Shown: positions 12,401 to 22,222 of the stretch, piece after piece
How positions within the stretch are numbered: the first letter of the stretch is position 1
How the letters are laid out: every line of letters begins with the position of its first letter
DNA from: Dendrolimus kikuchii
Lineage: Eukaryota; Arthropoda; Insecta; Lepidoptera; Lasiocampidae
NCBI GenBank assembly: GCA_019925095.2
Contig: CM034388.1
Span: 1,302,001 to 1,366,000, forward strand
Direction of reading: 5' to 3'
DNA length: 64,000 nt
Translations under genes and position numbers: made by a program
The notes under the pieces: generated by a model
Told to the model about the DNA's origin: nothing
Databases searched by the model: none
What the model saw: the letters and a program-made list of their open reading frames with translations, nothing else

Positions 12401-15400
12401 ACGCTCACAACGACCCATGTCACGAGGTGGGTCGAATAGCCGTTCCACTTGGGTTTACGATTGTAACGCCGGCAAGCAAGTGGGACAGCAAAAATCGCGG
12501 TCGTGAACGTGAGTCGTTGTGAGTCCCTAATGGAACGTAGCCTGTAAATCGTATCGAAAATACTTCTGTCACCACATCGGTGGCAGTGAGTGTTTACATG
12601 CTGCTCCTATCAATGGCATACGTCAATAAACGTACATAGCGACAGGCGACAGGAAGCACTTTCTATTATGTCATGGACATGTCATTTCTGCGGTATTTCA
12701 GAAATAAAATATTAGTAGAAAACAAGGTAATCTTAGTACTACCTAGGTGACTATAGCGCAGAGGAAAATTGGGTTAAGGTAAACCGGTTGAAATTACATA
12801 CATACATACATACATAACTTCACGCCAGTTCCCTTGCGGGGTAGGCACGAACAACAGAGTGCCATTTAGGCTTATTCTTACACACCTCACTTGCCTCTTT
12901 GACATTCATAACTCTTGTCATGCAAGCTCGTCTGTTCTTAAGGCTCCTGACATCACCTTCTGCTAGTACACGATCAATTTGATCATGGAAGGTGTGTCGT
13001 GGCCTTCCACGACTTCTGCATCCATCCACTTTTGCATTGTATATCTGTTTAGTCATTCTTTCATCATGCATTCTTTCCACATGCCCGAACCACCGGAGCA
13101 TTCCTTTCCTTACCTTCACCCCGACACTCTCTTTCAGACCAACTCTCTTCCTTACTTCGGTATTACGAACGCGGTCCGCGAGCGTCACTCCGCAGATTTT
13201 GCGCAGTGCTCGCATCTCGACCGCGTTTACTCTACTTTCATGCTCTCTCTTCCATACCCAACTCTCGCTTCCATACGTGAAATTGAAATTGCCTACCATA
13301 TGATGTAAGCGCCGACTACACCGCTGATGAAAAAACGTCTAACGCGATATATTTTCTTATTACAATTTGTATTTTTAATTTTGCAATCTTACCGCATATA
13401 CTGAAACAAAAGCCGGTGCCCGATCGGCTTATGTGTTGCTATTTCATCCAATACGAGTGGAAAGCCGTGGAAGCGTAAGAGATAGAAATACAGTAATTAT
13501 ATATGCACGAATAAAAAACGTAAACGCCAATAAATTCATGGCGCTTTCGACCTTTTGATCGCTTGTTATTTTATAGAGATATTAGTATAATACGTTTGAA
13601 TGAAACGCGTAAACTAATGGTCCCTAAACTTTTTTTCTCGTAGACCCCTTACCAATGTTTACTGTATTGGGTGGACCCAATCTTCTGAATATTAAATTTT
13701 TACAGATTCATCAAATTCAAATATTATTTCACCAACCCATACCCTCTTCAAAGGGTTTAAATAGAACTTTTAGAAATATTTAATATATATGTTTATTGTA
13801 AAAAAGCATTATGTAAGTACAAACGCACTATCATATTTTATTATTCTGAAAGAAAGAAAGAAAAATTTTATTTGAAGAAATACGACGTATTTACATTCTT
13901 TATACATTACACATAGCACATTTTATAAATTTGTACGCCGCATTTTCAGCAAACAAGGTTTGCACTCAGCATATTGCTATACCGGAATTATATCCGACAC
14001 GACGCTGACTTTCAGTGCAAACCTTCCTTTTGGCGAAATACCAAAACGACCCACTTTTGTTAAATAATAATAATAATAATGAATAAAAAGCAATTCTTCT
14101 TATATAATATTTAATTAGTAAAATAAATAAATTTTAATAAAACCAACAATAAAATACTTTGTTACTTCAAAATTAAAATAAAATACTCGTGTAACAACTT
14201 GTATCGAATATTATATTTACAGGAAATTAAAAATTTTCGTCGCGACTTGCTTAAATCGTATTCACTAATGTCGACCCCCATCTGCAGCTCGTGGACCCCC
14301 AAGGGTGCATATGGACCACTTTGGGGGTTTACCTATGGCGTAAACGGTAATGAATGCACGGCGCTTTCGATGAGGATCGCTAGTTTCTTAAAGGTAGCTT
14401 ATGAGGAATCGAGTTGTATGAAGTCCACACCACTGCTAGTTAAAATTACAAAAAAAATCATTTTATTTTATTTTAATAACTCATACGACAACCACTGGAG
14501 CGGCTAAAGAAATATGCCCACTTACCTTATTAGAAGTACGTTGTCAGATCAATGATCACCACACCTTCTTGGCCACGACACCAGACACAAGGGGAAGCCG
14601 GCCGGCTTATAACCAAATTCCAGTCCTTCCACTTGATGCAACACTTATTAGTCTTTGTGTATTTGATTAAGGGGCCGATTTATTAAGCACCAGAGAGCAG
14701 TTATTTGATAAGGTTTAAATATTATTATTTATTAACGTGCGCCTGCTCAACTAGTACAGCAGCGACCAACGACGACGCGTAAGCGTATGTAACGTATTCA
14801 AATTCAAAAAGTCTAGGCACCACCTTCTGGCGAGTGGGCGGTTGCAGTGACGTATAAAGTGAAGTTATCTCCGATTTACCCAACATCGCAAGATGGCGTC
14901 ACCAGACATTATTGTCTTTTGACATACAACAATACTTTAACATAATTTAATTTTTCGTGGTCAACGTAAATTATATTTTAATTTAAGACCATGTAATATT
15001 TACACACCCTATGGGTAATGACATGTGAACTCATATATGTATAACTTAAGACCTGTATTTTTATGTATCATGTCATATGCAAATAAATTTGATTTCATTT
15101 TCATAAGCGGTGCATGAGTTCCATGCAGAATAAAAATAATAAAACTACGTTTTAACGGTTTTAAGCGCGGTAATTTTATTTGATTTTGGTTTTTCCGACG
15201 TTTCGGGCACTTTTCAGTGGCCGTGATCACGGAGCACAAAGATGTCAAGTGTCAACGAGTATTGTTAAAGTTTTATTTAGCCTACCGCCAACTTGTTAAT
15301 TTTAATTATTTCATTTTTATTTTGTTTATGGTTATTATTTACTCTATGGGAGCCTAATCTAATTTACTACCGCTTCGCAACATGTTATGGCTTGAAGAGA

Positions 15401-18400
15401 AGAAGCGGCGCAAGAAACTCTTCAGCAAACATGCCTAGCTCTAATAAGTTTTATATAATATTAAAATGAGTGGAAGGAAAAATAAATGTAATTATCAGTC
15501 AAGTTGGTTTGTGTTCCGTTGTACGCAGAAAGAGCTCACAGTGTCTTGAGGTCTGGCAGCTGGTTTTTGCTGGGATTAGGTCTTAATAGTTTTGATGATT
15601 GGATCCCAAACAGGTGGTACTTCCATGTAGGATTAAAAGTAGCGTCTTTTGAGACGTAAATGCATTAATCACTGAACTTCTTGTTTTTGTTCAGGTGAGT
15701 GCTACGGACCCAGAAGTGGATAGAGGAAAACCAAATCCTGACATCTATCTGGTTGCAGCGGCGAGGTTTCCAAGCAAACCTAAGCCTAGTAATGTAATAT
15801 AAATTCTTCGTAATAAGCACACTAGAAATGACAAAAGCCTAGTAACAAACGTAACTCGTTACATAATAAATAAATATAAATACATAAATAATCGGCAGAC
15901 AAACACACACATTGTATATCCCCAAGACACCCAGACCATAGTAAATAACACACATACATAACTTCACGCCAGTTCCCTTGCGGGGTAGGCACGAACAACA
16001 GAGCGCCATTCAGGCTTATTCTTACACACCTCACTTGCTTCTTTGACATTCATAGCTCTTGTCATGCACGCTCGTCTGTTCGTAAGGCTCCTAACATCAC
16101 CTTCTGCTAGTACACGATCAATTTGATCATGAAAGGTGTGTCGTGGCCTTCCACGACTTCTGCATCCATCCACTTTTGTATTGTATATCTGTTTAGTCAT
16201 TCTTTCATCATGCATTCTTTCTACATGCCCGAACCACCGGAGCATTCCTTTGAAATAAATAAGCAGTAAATAACAGAAAGATCATTTACGCAATTTACCA
16301 TGCCAGGACTCGAACCCCGAGCTTCTGCATTCCAGCGAGTTCGGCCGGCTATGACTTAGCCCGCTTAACCACAGAGGCCGTCTCTCAACATATTCTTGAG
16401 ACACAGATGGCGACACCAGTTCGTTGAAGTTTTTACAGAAAAACTGAATTAAAACTTTCAATAAACCAACACAACAAACAGTGTGGATTAGTTTTTATCC
16501 GTGCAGGAACGGAGAAAGAATACAATTTCCTGCGGCCCGGCGGCCTGTCGTAAGAGGCGACTAAACAACCCACAGCCAGGTGGTAGAGTATTTGCTCGAC
16601 TGGATGGCGACCACCCCTGGTCTAGAGTATGCCGCCATAACAACCTTGTGTTGTGTTCCGGCATTAATGACCAGGTTCCAGTCTCCTTTAAGAGAGCAGC
16701 AGCGCATTTGTAGCACCTTTGGTGTTGCAAATGTCCATAGGCGATGGTAACCGCTTTCCACCAAGTGGGCCGTCTGCCTGTCTGCTGAACTCCTGCAATA
16801 AAAAAAAAGTTTTGACAAACATAGATATTTCCAGTGTATAAATAGAGGTAGTAGGGCAAATGGACGGCCGGTAGGATATAGGATCCGGCCATAAGTCGTG
16901 CAATATTTTATACTTAAATCGAATGTAGAAGCAATTAGTAGTGTTACATTTTTTGCCGTGGCGTTGTCCATTCTAGAAATCTCCTTGTACATACATACAT
17001 ACATAACTTCACGCCAGTTCCCTTGCGGGGTAGGCACGAACAACAGAGTGCCATTTAGGCTTATTCTTACACACCTCACTTGCCTCTTTAACATTCATAA
17101 CTCTTGTCATGCAAGCTCGTCTGTTCTTAAGGCTCCTGACATCACCTTCTGCTAGTACACGATCAATTTGATCATGGAAGGTGTGTCGTGGCCTTTCACG
17201 ACTTCTGCATCCATCCACTTTTGCATCCTCCAGCAGTCAAATCTCCTTGTATTGGACTATAATGAAATTTTCCAATAACCGTTTGCAGCTATCCATTTTT
17301 ACAAATAGCATTTGCTTTCTAGTGTCTCGTATTTGAAGACTCAAAAATTGGAGTAGACGCTGCAAGAGAAGCTGGTATGCAGGTAGAAATAGAATACGCT
17401 TTTTTAAAAAGGTTTTTAAATACAAGCTTTTGAGATCCTGGATATCATGCAACAGCAGAGTGCTAGCCAAGACAAGTAAAACGAGCCCAAACACGACGGG
17501 TCTATCTTGTTTAGTACAGGAGTTCCTATGGCCACCTTCCGACTCCATCATCAGATCAGCTCCGTGGTACCATATTATTGCATTATCACGCGATATACAT
17601 ATGCGTGCAAAATTTCAGCTCAATCGGAAACCGGGAAGTTGGTCAAATTTAACTTGCAAGATTCCACCCGAACTTACATACATACATAGGTACATCCATT
17701 GCAAGTTAAATAAAAGCTTGTAAAATAGTATTGATCCTTGTTTATTTTAAGACAAAATTCACACAGGTGACATTGCACGTAATTCGTGTAACTTAAGAAA
17801 TTGAATAGAAGCAGAACAACCCACGGCCAGGTAGGGCATTTGCCCGACTGGACGGCTACCACCCCTGGTGTAAAGTATGTCGCCATAACAACCTTGAGTT
17901 GTGTTCCGGCATTAGTGACCAGGTTCCAGTCTCCCTTAAGAGAGCAGCAGCGCATTTGTAGCACCTTTGGTGTTGCAAGTGTCCATGGGCGATGGTAACC
18001 GCTTTCCATCAACTGGGCCGTCTGCCTGTCTGCTGAACTCCGACAATGAAAAAAAGCTAATTAGAACTTTCAATTTCTGATTTAATATCTAACCAATTTA
18101 CGCAAAAAAAATGTTTTAAATTATTTATTTATTTAATGATGGTAAACATACAGGTAATACATATTGTAACAAGTTACAGAACTCGAATTAAAATACCGTT
18201 GGAATTATTATAGAGTTTATTAGAACTATACAAACACGTATAACACAGGTACAAATATAACCGAACACAACAAGTCCAAACGTAATACAGAAGATCGTAA
18301 TTCAAATACACGCGCAAAGTCCGTCACTAAATAGATTACCGAATAAACACAAGTCTTGCTTCGCTTGTGTTTATCGCTTGACTGCCTCATCTCTACATTG

Positions 18401-18855
18401 GGGCATTGCTTTATACTGTACAAATGCAATATGGCTGCTCGGTCGCGTGGACCGAATTTCCTAGAATCACACCTGACTAATGACTACTATAAAATATTAC
18501 AATACACAATGGGCTGTTTTTCTAATCACAAATTTTAAACATAAAGTAAACAAAAGAAGTCCAAATGCCGAAAGGTGATAAAATGCAGGTGTCAATTTGT
18601 CTTTATCGGTCGTAACAATATGAGTAAGCATTTGAAATGTTTAATCCCGAGGGGTAAAATTTGAATTTCGTACCAAAGTAAGTTTACAGTTAAAGATGGC
18701 GGATCTGATTCTTCTTCCAGGTTGTGATGATACCGGACCGTCGTTTAGAAAGAGAGCTAACACGTCACGCGACCCTGGTACTCCGGAGTCTATTGGATTT
18801 CAAGCCTGAACTATTTGGACTACCCCCATTCGATAACACAAAAGATTCGAAATAA
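6327..18855 (+). CDS. PUDP: HAD-family phosphatase, pseudouridine-5'-phosphatase / Gs1-like (7 coding exons)
   Basis: Seven exons (6327-6405, 8222-8304, 10311-10446, 11287-11417, 15695-15793, 17323-17382, 18721-18855) join with consistent phase into a 723-nt frame of 240 residues, the usual family length. HAD motif I is FDLDGTVLD (nucleophile D20, acid/base D22). Motif II is LATNS (T119), where relatives usually have LATSS. Motif III is GKPNPDIY (K155). Motif IV is VFEDS (E181, D182). The segment after motif I is the C1 cap typical of these enzymes. The family dephosphorylates pseudouridine 5'-phosphate or related small phosphates, probably in the cytosol. I chose the ATG at 6327 because it places the HAD core close to the N terminus; an in-frame ATG at 6210 would add 39 residues. 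Every intron is rich in transposable elements. Gene structure is read from the sequence; the exact substrate is inferred. Confidence 0.93.
6464..6774 (+). mobile_element. SINE-like element B, 311 bp, 13-bp TSD
   Basis: Starts AGAGTTTTTGGCGAGAACTG and ends in an AAAT-rich tail. Flanked by AATCTGTTGAGGG at 6451-6463 and 6775-6787. Lies in phosphatase intron 1. I do not recognise a tRNA head. Confidence 0.87.
6866..7163 (+). repeat. Repeat S, long form
   Basis: Long-form copy in phosphatase intron 1, moderately diverged (CTGGCTACC changed, CACATGCAATAAAA end). Confidence 0.82.
7375..7490 (-). repeat. Repeat S, diverged subfamily
   Basis: Shares GTTTGCAACACCAAGGGTG and a TGAGAAAACCGTGG stretch with 4385-4550. 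Confidence 0.55.
7590..8160. repeat. Three abutting S copies in alternating orientation
   Basis: Antisense 7590-7730, sense 7733-8042 (long form, poly(A)), antisense scrap 8046-8160. Adjacent copies form inverted repeats. Lies just before phosphatase exon 2. Confidence 0.82.
8222..8304 (+). CDS. PUDP: Phosphatase coding exon 2
   Basis: The acceptor TTTTGTAG precedes 8222 and the donor GTAAGT follows 8304. The exon encodes the start of the cap domain ([19 protein letters not shown] and onwards). A LINE fragment begins only 16 bases into the following intron. Confidence 0.92.
8321..8871 (-). mobile_element. RTE-like LINE fragment, 551 bp, with 14-bp TSD
   Basis: Carries an open 158-codon tail from [20 protein letters not shown] to the PARELA end. 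It is flanked by AAGTATTCTTGGTA at 8307-8320 and 8872-8885. The left duplication overlaps the splice donor of phosphatase exon 2, so GTAAGT is preserved. Confidence 0.93.
8925..9480 (+). repeat. Dispersed repeats with TCCGCGTGG / CGGTCCAGCGG signatures
   Basis: CTAGCTGCGCCCCGCGG head, TTTCATCAAAATCC, and GCGTTTATAATATTAGTAGG end, then a second segment with AATCGGTCCAGCGG. Common in Lepidoptera; class not determined. Confidence 0.65.
9535..9815. repeat. Dispersed AT-rich repeat, copy 2
   Basis: Second copy of the 345-725 repeat, cut by an RTE fragment. Confidence 0.7.
9821..9968 (+). mobile_element. RTE-like LINE 3' end with 13-bp TSD
   Basis: 148 bp flanked by TATATATATTGTC (9808-9820 and 9969-9981). 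Inserted in another dispersed repeat shared with 345-725. Confidence 0.85.
10311..10446 (+). CDS. PUDP: Phosphatase coding exon 3 (cap domain)
   Basis: The acceptor ACATTCTTAG precedes 10311 and the donor GTAGAG follows 10446. It encodes cap-domain sequence including [14 protein letters not shown] 5'-truncated solo LTR begins about 9 bases after the donor, so open sequence runs on into repeat DNA and hides the exon end. Confidence 0.9.
10456..10889 (+). mobile_element. Solo LTR (5'-truncated), Ty3-type family
   Basis: Matches the other solo LTRs from GAACACAACAAATCC to TTGTAACA but lacks about the first 95 bp. It begins about 9 bases after the donor of phosphatase exon 3. Confidence 0.8.
10978..11206 (-). 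repeat. Repeat S, short form
   Basis: Antisense copy about 80 bp before phosphatase exon 4; the tail is eroded (TTCAGGATTTCAGCAGACC). Confidence 0.83.
11287..11417 (+). CDS. PUDP: Phosphatase coding exon 4 (HAD motif II)
   Basis: The acceptor CGACAG precedes 11287 and the donor GTAAGA follows 11417. Encodes GAERLLRHL and then [13 protein letters not shown], the HAD motif II strand. It has no open frame long enough to stand out. The phases with exons 3 and 5 both fit. Confidence 0.9.
11683..12158 (+). mobile_element. Solo LTR, 476 bp, TSD ATAT
   Basis: Begins TGTTACGAGTTGCAGGG and ends GTTGTAACA, with ATAT at 11679-11682 and 12159-12162. Four-base AT-rich duplications are characteristic of some Ty3/gypsy lineages. 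Confidence 0.88.
12160..12795. other. Phosphatase intron 4, unassigned part
   Basis: Contains an 80-codon open stretch (12264-12506) with no recognisable domain and no splice-compatible phase needed by the gene. Confidence 0.5.
12796..13282 (-). mobile_element. RTE-like LINE fragment with 8-bp TSD
   Basis: 487 bp, from [14 protein letters not shown] to the tail, frame open. Flanked by TTGAAATT at 12788-12795 and 13283-13290. Confidence 0.88.
13615..14337. mobile_element. hAT-like MITE, 723 bp, 8-bp TSD
   Basis: Flanked by GCGTAAAC at 13607-13614 and 14338-14345. The ends carry TGGTCCCTAAACTTTTT and TGGACCACTTTGGGGG, typical of old non-autonomous hAT elements. Contains a GAAA-tailed repeat at about 13850-14060. 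Lies in phosphatase intron 4. Confidence 0.85.
14346..15133. other. Phosphatase intron 4, unassigned part
   Basis: No feature recognised. Confidence 0.55.
15134..15480 (+). repeat. Dispersed repeat with CGTGATCACGG core, copy 1
   Basis: AAAACTACGTTTTAACGG, CCGACGTTTCGG, GTGATCACGG and the downstream CGCTTCGCAACATGTT block. Confidence 0.75.
15695..15793 (+). CDS. PUDP: Phosphatase coding exon 5 (HAD motif III)
   Basis: The acceptor TTTTGTTCAG precedes 15695 and the donor GTAATA follows 15793. The 33 codons encode [20 protein letters not shown] and the helix after it; the lysine of GKPNPD is motif III. Confidence 0.93.
15870..16385 (-). mobile_element. tRNA-derived SINE family 1, split by an RTE fragment
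   Basis: Body at 15870-15950 and head at 16276-16385. On the minus strand the head reads TGGTTAAGCGGGC (box A) and GGGGTTCGAGTCCTGG (box B). Confidence 0.85.
15951..16264 (-). mobile_element. RTE-like LINE fragment nested in a tRNA-derived SINE
   Basis: Flanked by AGTAAATAACA at 15940-15950 and 16265-16275. The flanks on both sides belong to one antisense SINE (15870-16385). Confidence 0.88.
16496..16812 (+). repeat. Repeat S, long form
   Basis: Complete long copy in phosphatase intron 5, with poly(A). Confidence 0.87.
16990..17238 (-). mobile_element. RTE-like LINE fragment with 13-bp TSD
   Basis: Flanked by AAATCTCCTTGTA at 16977-16989 and 17239-17251. Lies in phosphatase intron 5, about 70 bp before exon 6. 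Confidence 0.9.
17323..17382 (+). CDS. PUDP: Phosphatase coding exon 6 (HAD motif IV)
   Basis: The acceptor TTGCTTTCTAG precedes 17323 and the donor GTAGAA follows 17382. Encodes 20 residues, [20 protein letters not shown], which contain the metal-binding acidic pair of motif IV. Confidence 0.93.
17428..17712 (-). repeat. 280-bp repeat, copy 2 of an inverted pair
   Basis: Matches 4108-4388 in reverse. Internal palindrome-like CTTGCAAG/TTGCAAG ends. Confidence 0.88.
17812..18052 (+). repeat. Repeat S, short form
   Basis: Starts CAACCCACGGCCAGGTAGGG. Lies in phosphatase intron 6. Confidence 0.85.
18165..18617 (+). mobile_element. Solo LTR, 453 bp, TSD ATAT
   Basis: Begins TGTAACAAGTTACAG and ends GTCGTAACA, with ATAT at 18161-18164 and 18618-18621. 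Lies about 100 bp before phosphatase exon 7. Confidence 0.88.
18721..18855 (+). CDS. PUDP: Phosphatase coding exon 7 (C terminus and stop)
   Basis: The acceptor CTTCTTCCAG precedes 18721. Encodes [15 protein letters not shown] and then [15 protein letters not shown], the usual C-terminal pattern of the family, ending at TAA (18853-18855). A solo LTR ends about 100 bases upstream. Confidence 0.93.
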   Translation, partial: VVMIPDRRLERELTRHATLVLRSLLDFKPELFGLPPFDNTKDSK

Positions 18856-19100
18856 TGTGTAAGAATTTTATTAGGGTCATGTACTTCTTTTTACTGATGC
18901 ACTTAGAAGACTAGGTCAGTATAAGAATCTTGACCTGGTAGAGTTATGCTGGGATCAACATCTCGATTATAGTTCTTCGGGCCGGGACACCAAGCGGGGA
19001 TCCACCGTTGTGGGCATGATGGGCACGGCCACAACACTAATAGACTTGTGATGTCACACTCTCACGGTCTATAGGCTCATGATATTATATCCAATGCTTT

Positions 19101-19106
19101 AATAAA
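19101..19106 (+). terminator. Candidate polyadenylation signal of the phosphatase gene
   Basis: AATAAA lies about 245 bases after the phosphatase stop codon and is followed by an A-rich run. It is the first canonical hexamer downstream. Confidence 0.45.
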
Positions 19107-19480
19107 ATTAAAAAAAAAATACAATTTGGATTTGGAACGCAGCGAAGTACTTGACTTGGCATCATAAACAACATGTAATTCTTGTATTAGAATAGAGAGT
19201 CATCATTATAATAACGACGAGAATATTCTTCTTTCATTTTATTATGTCTTTGTTTTACTGAGCATGCACTGTTTGCTACAAGTCTTCGAAAAGTAATTCT
19301 GTAACATACTTCTGTATAAATCTTATAAAAAAAGAGCTTGAGATATAAATAGAATAAGAAATATAAAGAAAACCAGTTTTAGCTAGACGTGTTGCTGGGG
19401 AGTTTCTTGCCGCTTCTTCTCATTAACAGCAATAACACGAAGCAGTGTACATAGAATAGGAAGTAAATTTTAATTTTGTA

Positions 19481-19717
19481 GCAGCGAGAGGTAGAGGTTA
19501 AATTATACTTCAGATGGCTTCAAGTAGTATTTACTATCGAGTGCTGATGTGTACTGAAGTACAAATATTAACAAGTCGTACAGCTAGTACAATATATAGC
19601 GTAATGTGTGAGCGTGACGGATGACGTGCGAGCGAGATAGAGCAACTGTTAATACGTGCGCTCCTGGGTTGCGCGTGCCAGTAGTTCGTTGTCCGCTGCG
19701 ATGACTAGACATATGCA
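19481..19717 (-). repeat. LTR-like repeat, copy 1
   Basis: TGTAGCAGCGAGAGG to ACATATGCA (strand call arbitrary; this copy reads on +). A related inverted copy lies at 43041-43319. TG...CA ends suggest an LTR but no TSD was found. Confidence 0.5.
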
Positions 19718-19742
19718 CTTCCAATAATTTTAACTTCTTTTT

Positions 19743-20068
19743 CATCCGCGCAGGAACGGAGAAAGAACACAATTTCCTGCGGCCAGGCGGCCTGTCGTAA
19801 GAGGCGACAAAACAACCCACAGCCAGGTGGTAGGGCATTCGCCCGACTGGATGGCGACCACCCCTGATCTAGAGTATGTCGCCATAACAACCTTGAGTTG
19901 TGTTCCGGTATTAGTGACCAGGTTCCAGTCTCCCTTAAGAGAGCAGCAGCGCATTTGTAGCACCTTTGCTGTTGCAAGTGTCCATGGGCGATGGTAACCG
20001 TTTTCCATCAAGTGGGCCGTCTGCCTGTCTGCTGAAATTCTGCAATAAAAAAAACAAAAAAAAAACAT
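19743..20068 (+). repeat. Repeat S, long form
   Basis: Complete copy with poly(A), downstream of the phosphatase gene. A diverged scrap follows at about 20196-20290. Confidence 0.85.
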
Positions 20069-20340
20069 ATGTATGACCTTCAAAGTGTTCTCCAATGGAA
20101 CTTATTCTGAATAAAAAAATATATAATAAAACTACGTTTTAACGGTTTTAAGCGCGGCAAAAAAATATATTTTTCAATATAAACCAGCGCGTTGGCGTGG
20201 TCATTTTTGTAGAAATCGTCTATTGGCGACGGTAACCATTTTTCATGAGCTGGGCCTTCTGGAAAACAGGCCAGCTTCTCAATAAAAAAGAATCTAGAAG
20301 CTACCGATTTCCATTTTATTATGAGTGATATTCTCTTAAT

Positions 20341-20821
20341 GATGTCTTACGGAAGCGGCTTGCCACCGCTAACGTACCGGCTTTATTGGAGCCGAACGGT
20401 ATTGTCCGTGACGGTGGTAGGCGTCCGGACGGAATTACTCTCATCCCCTGGCAGCGTGGCAAGCCTTTGGTGTGGGATGCGACTTGCGTAGACACGTTGG
20501 CCGCATCCCATTCACCAAACATGTCTAGATCAACCGGTTCGACGGCAGAAACAGCTGAATCACATGGCGCAAATATGCAACCCTCAGTGAGCGTTATATG
20601 TTTATGCCGTTTGCTGTCGAGACGCTTGAACCTTGGGGTCCTGAGGCCATGAGCCTCTACCAAAATTTGTCAAAACGACCATTGACTCTTCAGGTGATCA
20701 GAGGGCTGGTGGTTACCTCCGACAACGGATCAGTATGGCGATCCAGCGAGGAAACGTAGCCAGCCTTCTGAGCACCTTATCTATAGAAGACGGTGATCTA
20801 AGCTCAGTATTCTACTTATAG
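20341..20821 (+). pseudogene. Decayed ORF fragment with RPDG...VWDATCVDT motif
   Basis: Three frames together give RLATANVPALLEPNGIV, GGRRPDGITLIPWQRGKP, VWDATCVDTLAASH, then MFMPFAVETLEPWGPEAMSL and AIQRGNVASLLSTL up to a TAG. At least two frameshifts separate the pieces. The pattern recurs in many arthropod and cnidarian mobile-element-like proteins as I remember them. A PD-(D/E)xK nuclease relation is a guess. Confidence 0.6.
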
Positions 20822-21135
20822 TCTTGAGGGACTATGGGTAGAATACAATACAAATTAAATTTTCTTTTATTGTATTAGATCGGTTATAAATTTCTTGATT
20901 GTACTGGCTTATGTTATTTTAATTGTGTCTTGGTTAGCTACTCGATATCCACTACTGGACGTATGCCTCCCCAAAATTGCGGCCCATATCCCGGCCCGGT
21001 TGGTTGAAAAACGATGCGTTTTTCAACCAACTCCTACAAGTAACTATAAAGTTACTGACGACTTACATAAGTAAGTCGTCAGTCCATCGGACTGAAAGAT
21101 GTTTTAATAGCAATTTATATATATAAAACATTATA

Positions 21136-21363
21136 CATACATACATAACTTCACGCCAGTTCCCATGCGGGGTAGGCACGAGCAACAGAGCGCCATTTAG
21201 GCTTATTCTTACACACCTCACTTGCTTCTTTGACATTCATAACTCTTGTCATGCACGCTCGTCTGTTCTTAAGGCTCCTGACATCACCTTCTGCTAGTAC
21301 ACGATCAATTTGATCATGGAAGGTGTGTCGTGGCCGTCCACGACTTCTGCATCCATCCACTAG
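21136..21363 (-). mobile_element. RTE-like LINE fragment with 9-bp TSD
   Basis: Flanked by AACATTATA at 21127-21135 and 21364-21372. Carries a 5'-truncated, open coding tail. Confidence 0.88.
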
Positions 21364-21536
21364 AACATTATATTTGAAACAAATTAAGATTTTGTTGAGA
21401 CTGTTTTACGTTTTAAATAAATAAGTGAATGTATTATTTAATTGTGTAAATATTTGTTGTGGTAAGTAATACAGAAAGTTTTTGAATTGTTTTATTTTGG
21501 TTGCTTAATATAATTGACATGGCATTAGGAAAATAG

Positions 21537-21780
21537 GACGGCCTCTGTGGTTGTGCGGGCTAAGCCTTTGCCGGCCTACCTCACTGCAACGCAGAGGCTC
21601 CGGGTTCGATTTCTGGTATAGTAAATTTCGGAAACGCATTTTCTCCGTTATTTACTATGGTCTGGGTGTCTGGGAGCGGCCCCAGACTAGTCCGTTGTAT
21701 ACTACCCATAACAAAAGCGTAACTTGCTTAATTTGGGGATATACAATATGTGTGTTTTTCTGCCGATTATAAAAAAAAAA
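21537..21780 (+). mobile_element. tRNA-derived SINE family 1, near full length
   Basis: Box-A-like TGGTTGTGCGGGC and box-B-like GGGTTCGATTTC, a conserved body (TTTACTATGGTCTGGGTGTC, CGTAACTTGCTTAATTTGGG) and an A-rich end. Confidence 0.85.
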
Positions 21781-22222
21781 ACTTTTCCAATATATACAAC
21801 GGAACGTGTGGCAAAATGGGTACTCTCACCTAAGTACTTAACCTAACCTACCTAAGCATTTAGGTAAGGTATAGGTACTTATAACTTAGAAGGTATAGGT
21901 AAGAACGCCACCAAGGAGTTTCACGTTACGAGAATAAATAAGCTGAATAATCGAACCTCCTTGGAAGCGCTTTTGATCAACACATTTGTCTCACTTTAAT
22001 ACTAAAGAGAAAATGAGACTAAAGATGTAGTCCCTATTATTCGTCAACCGCATGTGACGCCATTTTAATATTAGAATCGTCAAAGATGGTTGCGACTTTC
22101 CAACTTCTAATTTGTTTTTTCATTACAGTAGAATACTGTTGTTGTATTTAACAAACTCGTGGCTATGGTAAGCCCTCGACTTGTCTTAATACATTCGTCT
22201 ACTCATTTGTTAAAACCAACAT

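Larger units (their letters stand above)
20822..22222. other. Intergenic DNA with RTE and SINE copies
   Basis: Outside the RTE fragment and tRNA-derived SINE annotated here, I see a short palindrome AAAAACGATGCGTTTTTC near 21007 and AGTAACT..AGTTACT..ACTTAC repeats at 21040-21075, otherwise nothing. Confidence 0.5.

Noticed and set aside
13420..13475. [14 protein letters not shown] stretch as phosphatase motif II exon
   Set aside because: A stop lies just upstream and no suitable splice phase exists; the true exon with LATNS was found at 11287-11417.
16276..16385. tRNA gene on the minus strand
   Set aside because: A and B box sequences are present, but it is the head of a dispersed SINE with a shared body; no complete cloverleaf was established.
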